43,420 nt of DNA from Bacillus sp. EB106-08-02-XG196. Its GTDB lineage: Bacteria; Bacillota; Bacilli; Bacillales; Cytobacillaceae. The notes under the pieces were generated by a model that searched no databases, was not told the origin of the DNA, and saw only the letters and a list, made by a program, of their open reading frames with translations. The DNA lies in assembly GCF_013396335.1 (NCBI RefSeq), contig NZ_JABWSY010000010.1:1-43420 (forward strand). The letters run 5' to 3'. Numbering within the stretch: the stretch's first letter is position 1; every line of letters begins with the position of its first letter. Shown one piece after another: positions 40,199 to 43,420 of the stretch. Position numbers and translations under genes: made by a program.

Positions 40199-41791
40199 AT
40201 GTCGACGCAAACAACAGGAATTGAAGTAGTTGGTGCTAAGAAAGCGCGATACGATGAGGTTTTAACACCAGAAGCGCTGAAATTTATTGAGGAACTCGAG
40301 CAAAGCTTTGGGGCAAGGCGAACTGAACTGTTGCAGTACAGGCAAAAACGCCAAGAGGAATTGAATCACGGAAATCTTCCGGATTTCCTTCCTGAAACAA
40401 AGCAAATTCGTAATGGGGACTGGACAATTGCTCCATTGCCAAAAGACCTCCTGGATCGCCGGGTAGAGATTACTGGGCCGGCGAATAGAAAAATGGTCAT
40501 CAACGCACTAAATTCGGGTGCAAAGGTTTTTATGGCAGACTGTGAAGATGCTACTTCACCAACCTGGGAAAATATCGTCGAGGGACAAATCAACCTAAGA
40601 GACGCAGTAAATCGGACGATTTCTTATGAAAATCAAAATGGAAAAAGATATGTGCTGAATGAGGAAACAGCGGTTTTATTTGTAAGACCACGTGGACTTC
40701 ATTTTGAAGAGAAACATGTGCTGCTTAATGGCAAGCCTATTTCTGGAAGCTTTTTCGATTTTGGAATGTACTTTTTCCATAATGTAAAAAACTTGCTGGC
40801 CGGGCGAACAGGTCCTTATTTTTACCTGCCGAAGCTAGAAAGCCATTTAGAAGCGCGGCTTTGGAATGATGTCTTTATTTTTGCGCAGAAAAAACTTGGG
40901 ATACCACAAGGAACGATTAAAGCAACAGTCTTAATTGAGACCATTATGGCAGCATTTGAAATGAATGAAATTCTATTTGAATTAAAGGAACACTCAGCAG
41001 GCTTAAACTGCGGCAGATGGGATTATATTTTTAGCTATTTGAAGAAACTGCGTAACCATGAAAATATCATTCTGCCGGATCGATCCCAGGTAACGATGAC
41101 GGTACCATTTATGCGTTCCTATTCATTGCTTACCATTCAAACTTGTCACCGACGGAAAGCACCTGCAATTGGCGGGATGGCGGCACAAATACCGATTCGC
41201 GACAATCAGCAGGCTAACGACGAAGCATTCGCAAAGGTCCGTGCTGATAAGGAACGGGAAGCATACGATGGTCATGATGGTACATGGGTCGCACACCCGG
41301 GTCTGGTACCGGTAGCTCTAGAAGTATTCAATCGAGAAATGCCGCTGGCTAACCAGATTCATACAAATAAACAACAAAAAATTACGATAACAGCCAGTGA
41401 TTTACTCGAGACACCAAACGGTAAAATTACCGAAGAAGGTGTGCGCGTAAATATCAATGTAGGAATTCAATATATTGCTTCATGGTTATCTGGAAGAGGA
41501 GCAGCACCCATTCATAACTTAATGGAGGATGCGGCAACTGCAGAAATCTCTCGGGCTCAAGTTTGGCAGTGGATCCGCCACCCAAAAGGTGTACTCACGG
41601 ATGGGAGAAAAATAACTGCCGATCTGTATGAGCAATTTAAATCTGAGGAATTAGAGAAAATACAGGCTGAAATTGGATGCCGTGCATATGAGAATGGCCG
41701 ATTCACTGAAGCGGTTGAGCTATTTGACAGCTTGATCCTAAATGATGAGTTTGTAGAGTTTTTAACATTACCTGGGTATAAGCTTTTATAA
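40199..41791 (+). CDS. aceB: Malate synthase A
   Basis: This enzyme condenses glyoxylate with acetyl-CoA to malate, the second step of the glyoxylate shunt. I use ATG 40199 (AAAGAGGTGA eight bases upstream), giving 530 residues; the open frame extends to 40139 but without a ribosome site and across the predicted promoter. Family A motifs are [15 protein letters not shown] near residue 112, [15 protein letters not shown], the Mg-ligand region in [20 protein letters not shown], and [19 protein letters not shown]. It is followed after 31 bp by aceA. Confidence 0.97.
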   Translation: MSTQTTGIEVVGAKKARYDEVLTPEALKFIEELEQSFGARRTELLQYRQKRQEELNHGNLPDFLPETKQIRNGDWTIAPLPKDLLDRRVEITGPANRKMVINALNSGAKVFMADCEDATSPTWENIVEGQINLRDAVNRTISYENQNGKRYVLNEETAVLFVRPRGLHFEEKHVLLNGKPISGSFFDFGMYFFHNVKNLLAGRTGPYFYLPKLESHLEARLWNDVFIFAQKKLGIPQGTIKATVLIETIMAAFEMNEILFELKEHSAGLNCGRWDYIFSYLKKLRNHENIILPDRSQVTMTVPFMRSYSLLTIQTCHRRKAPAIGGMAAQIPIRDNQQANDEAFAKVRADKEREAYDGHDGTWVAHPGLVPVALEVFNREMPLANQIHTNKQQKITITASDLLETPNGKITEEGVRVNINVGIQYIASWLSGRGAAPIHNLMEDAATAEISRAQVWQWIRHPKGVLTDGRKITADLYEQFKSEELEKIQAEIGCRAYENGRFTEAVELFDSLILNDEFVEFLTLPGYKLL

Positions 41792-41822
41792 AAAAATAAT
41801 AGATTAATAGGAGGAATTTAAA

Positions 41823-43100
41823 ATGACAAATTCAAGAGCGAAGGAATTACAAGAAAGCTGGGAGTTAGATAAACGTTGGAATGGAATTACTAGACCGTAT
41901 ACAGCTGAGGATGTTATTAAGCTTCGTGGTTCTATTGATATCGAGCATACATTGGCTAGACGTGGTGCAGAAAAGCTTTGGCAGCAAATGAATGAAGAAA
42001 GTTACGTTAATGCACTAGGGGCGTTAACTGGGAATCAAGCGGTACAGCAGGTAAAAGCAGGGTTGAAGGCAATTTACCTAAGTGGCTGGCAGGTTGCAGC
42101 GGATGCCAACCTTTCTGGAAATATGTATCCGGACCAAAGCTTGTATCCAGCAAACAGCGTACCGAATGTGGTAAAGCGAATTAACCAAGCACTTCAGCGT
42201 GCCGATCAAATTACCCATTCAGAAGGCGATGATTCTATCGATTGGTTTGTTCCAATTGTTGCTGACGCAGAAGCGGGCTTCGGCGGACAGTTAAACTGCT
42301 TTGAATTGATGAAGGGAATGATTGAAGCAGGAGCTGCAGGCGTTCACTTTGAAGATCAGCTTTCCTCTGAGAAAAAATGCGGTCACTTAGGGGGTAAAGT
42401 CTTACTTCCAACTCAAACAGCGGTTCGGAATTTAATCGCAGCTCGTTTGGCGGCAGATGTTATGGGTGTTCCAACTGTTTTGGTTGCCCGCACGGATGCA
42501 AATGCTGCTGATTTAATTACGAGTGATATTGATATGAACGACGCACCGTTTATTACTGGCGAGCGGACGGCAGAAGGCTTTTTCCGTACAAACGCAGGAC
42601 TTGATCAGGCGATTGCCCGCGGCTTAGCCTATGCACCATATGCTGATTTAATTTGGTGTGAAACAGCTGAGCCAAACATTGAGGAAGCGAGACGTTTTGC
42701 AGAAGCGATTCATGAAAAGTTCCCTGGTAAAATGCTTGCCTACAACTGCTCACCATCCTTTAACTGGAAGAAGAAACTCGATCAAGAAACGATTGCAAAA
42801 TTCCAGCAAGAGCTTGGAAAAATGGGCTACAAGTTCCAATTTGTAACTCTTGCAGGCTTCCATGCCTTGAACCACAGCATGTTTGAATTAGCTCGAGGCT
42901 ACAAAGAGCGCGGAATGGCTGCATACTCCGAATTGCAGCAGGCTGAGTTCGACAGCGAGCAATACGGTTACACAGCAACAAGACACCAGCGTGAAGTAGG
43001 AACAGGCTACTTTGACCAAGTTTCCATGGTCATCACGGGTGGAACATCCTCTACGACCGCGTTAAAAGGGTCAACTGAGGAAGAGCAATTTACAAAATAA
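41823..43100 (+). CDS. aceA: Isocitrate lyase
   Basis: This 425-residue enzyme splits isocitrate to succinate and glyoxylate. The active-site Cys is in [13 protein letters not shown] near residues 182-194 (motif KKCGH). The Mg-binding [13 protein letters not shown] and HFEDQL precede it, and [15 protein letters not shown] and [13 protein letters not shown] follow. The length and motifs fit the compact prokaryotic AceA. The ATG follows AGGAGG. With aceB it allows growth on acetate and fatty acids, a capacity missing in B. subtilis 168. Confidence 0.98.
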   Translation: MTNSRAKELQESWELDKRWNGITRPYTAEDVIKLRGSIDIEHTLARRGAEKLWQQMNEESYVNALGALTGNQAVQQVKAGLKAIYLSGWQVAADANLSGNMYPDQSLYPANSVPNVVKRINQALQRADQITHSEGDDSIDWFVPIVADAEAGFGGQLNCFELMKGMIEAGAAGVHFEDQLSSEKKCGHLGGKVLLPTQTAVRNLIAARLAADVMGVPTVLVARTDANAADLITSDIDMNDAPFITGERTAEGFFRTNAGLDQAIARGLAYAPYADLIWCETAEPNIEEARRFAEAIHEKFPGKMLAYNCSPSFNWKKKLDQETIAKFQQELGKMGYKFQFVTLAGFHALNHSMFELARGYKERGMAAYSELQQAEFDSEQYGYTATRHQREVGTGYFDQVSMVITGGTSSTTALKGSTEEEQFTK

Positions 43101-43109
43101 TCTTACGGC

Positions 43110-43145
43110 AAATCCCCCTTCTCCGTAATGGAGAGGGGGATTTTT
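43110..43145 (+). terminator. Terminator of aceBA
   Basis: AAATCCCCCTTCTCC and GGAGAGGGGGATTT form a long stem with one bulged T and loop GTAAT, then TTTTT. It separates aceA from the minisatellite. Confidence 0.93.
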
Positions 43146-43160
43146 GGCTTGGCAGGAGGA

Positions 43161-43420
43161 AATACTTGCGGATGGCGAGAAACACTGGCGGATGGCAAGA
43201 AATACTGGCGGATAGCGAGAAATACTGGCGGATGGCAAGAAATACTGGCGGATGGCGAGAAACACTGGCGGATGGCGAGAAACACTGGCGGATGGCAAGA
43301 AACACTGGCGGATAGCCAGGAACACTGGCGGATAGCCAGAAACACTGGCGGATAGCCAGAAACACTGGCGGATAGCCAGAAACACTGGCGGATAGCCAGA
43401 AACACTGGCGGATAGCCAGA
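43161..43420. repeat. 20-bp minisatellite, at least 13 tandem units
   Basis: Thirteen consecutive 20-bp units with consensus AAYACTGGCGGATRGCNAGA run to the window edge. Units near aceA vary (GATGGCGAGA, GATGGCAAGA, GATAGCGAGA). The last six have GATAGCCAG and five of them are identical. All three minus-strand frames stay open because the unit's reverse complement has no stop codon in any phase; I do not consider these frames genes. Confidence 0.95.

Noticed and set aside
43128..43355. Plus-strand open frame of 75 codons over the minisatellite
   Set aside because: It starts inside the aceBA terminator stem and consists of repeat units.
43071..43405. Three overlapping minus-strand open frames of about 91-104 codons at the right edge
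   Set aside because: They are the same stop-free minisatellite unit read in three phases, with no ribosome site; I treat them as repeat artefacts.

Overview
The window looks like chromosomal DNA of a low-to-moderate GC, endospore-forming Firmicute of the family Bacillaceae. It is not Bacillus subtilis 168 itself. The gene order yebE-yebG-purEKBCSQLFMNHD-yerA-yerB-yerC-pcrB-pcrA-ligA-yerH(camS) is the B. subtilis core order, but yerD is missing between yerC and pcrB. A complete glyoxylate shunt (aceB-aceA), absent from B. subtilis 168, is present. The left edge is the 3' end of a 5S rRNA gene, so an rRNA operon lies just outside.

Layout. 1-417: 5S rRNA tail, its terminator, and a small array of ~52-bp palindromic repeats. 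418-7083: an accessory block with a fumarylacetoacetate-hydrolase-family enzyme, a secreted TolB-like propeller protein on the minus strand, and a BceRS-BceAB-type peptide-antibiotic sensing and detoxification module with a BceR-type operator. 7202-7938: yebE-yebG. 7937-21096: the complete twelve-gene purine operon, preceded by a PurR PurBox pair, a sigma-A promoter and a guanine-type riboswitch with a legible antiterminator/terminator switch, and closed by a strong terminator. 21097-21567: a second 52-bp repeat array, inverted relative to the first, and a small DUF2892 membrane-protein gene on the minus strand. 21736-31407: yerA, yerB, yerC, pcrB, pcrA, ligA and camS, with a LexA-like box at the pcrA promoter. 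31535-33082: rocA (glutamate semialdehyde dehydrogenase).

33083-38296: a 21-bp repeat array, then an Fnr-type promoter with two perfect TGTGA-N6-TCACA boxes at about -41.5 and -71.5. This promoter drives nirB-nirD-cobA/hemD-sirC, which encode NADH-nitrite reductase and the enzymes that make its siroheme cofactor. 38294-39944: two unrecognised small minus-strand genes flanking a GH15-like protein gene. 39945-43100: aceB-aceA behind a CodY-like box and a long operator-like dyad. 43161-43420: a 20-bp minisatellite of at least 13 units that runs off the window.

Most of the coding content is ordinary core metabolism. The less usual material is in the intergenic DNA: three different short tandem-repeat families (52, 21 and 20 bp), a fourth, single-copy GC-rich hairpin element near yerB, and several legible regulatory switches. 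I saw no CRISPR array, insertion sequence, prophage or recognisable defence system. All functional calls come from reading sequence and from family knowledge; no database search was possible.
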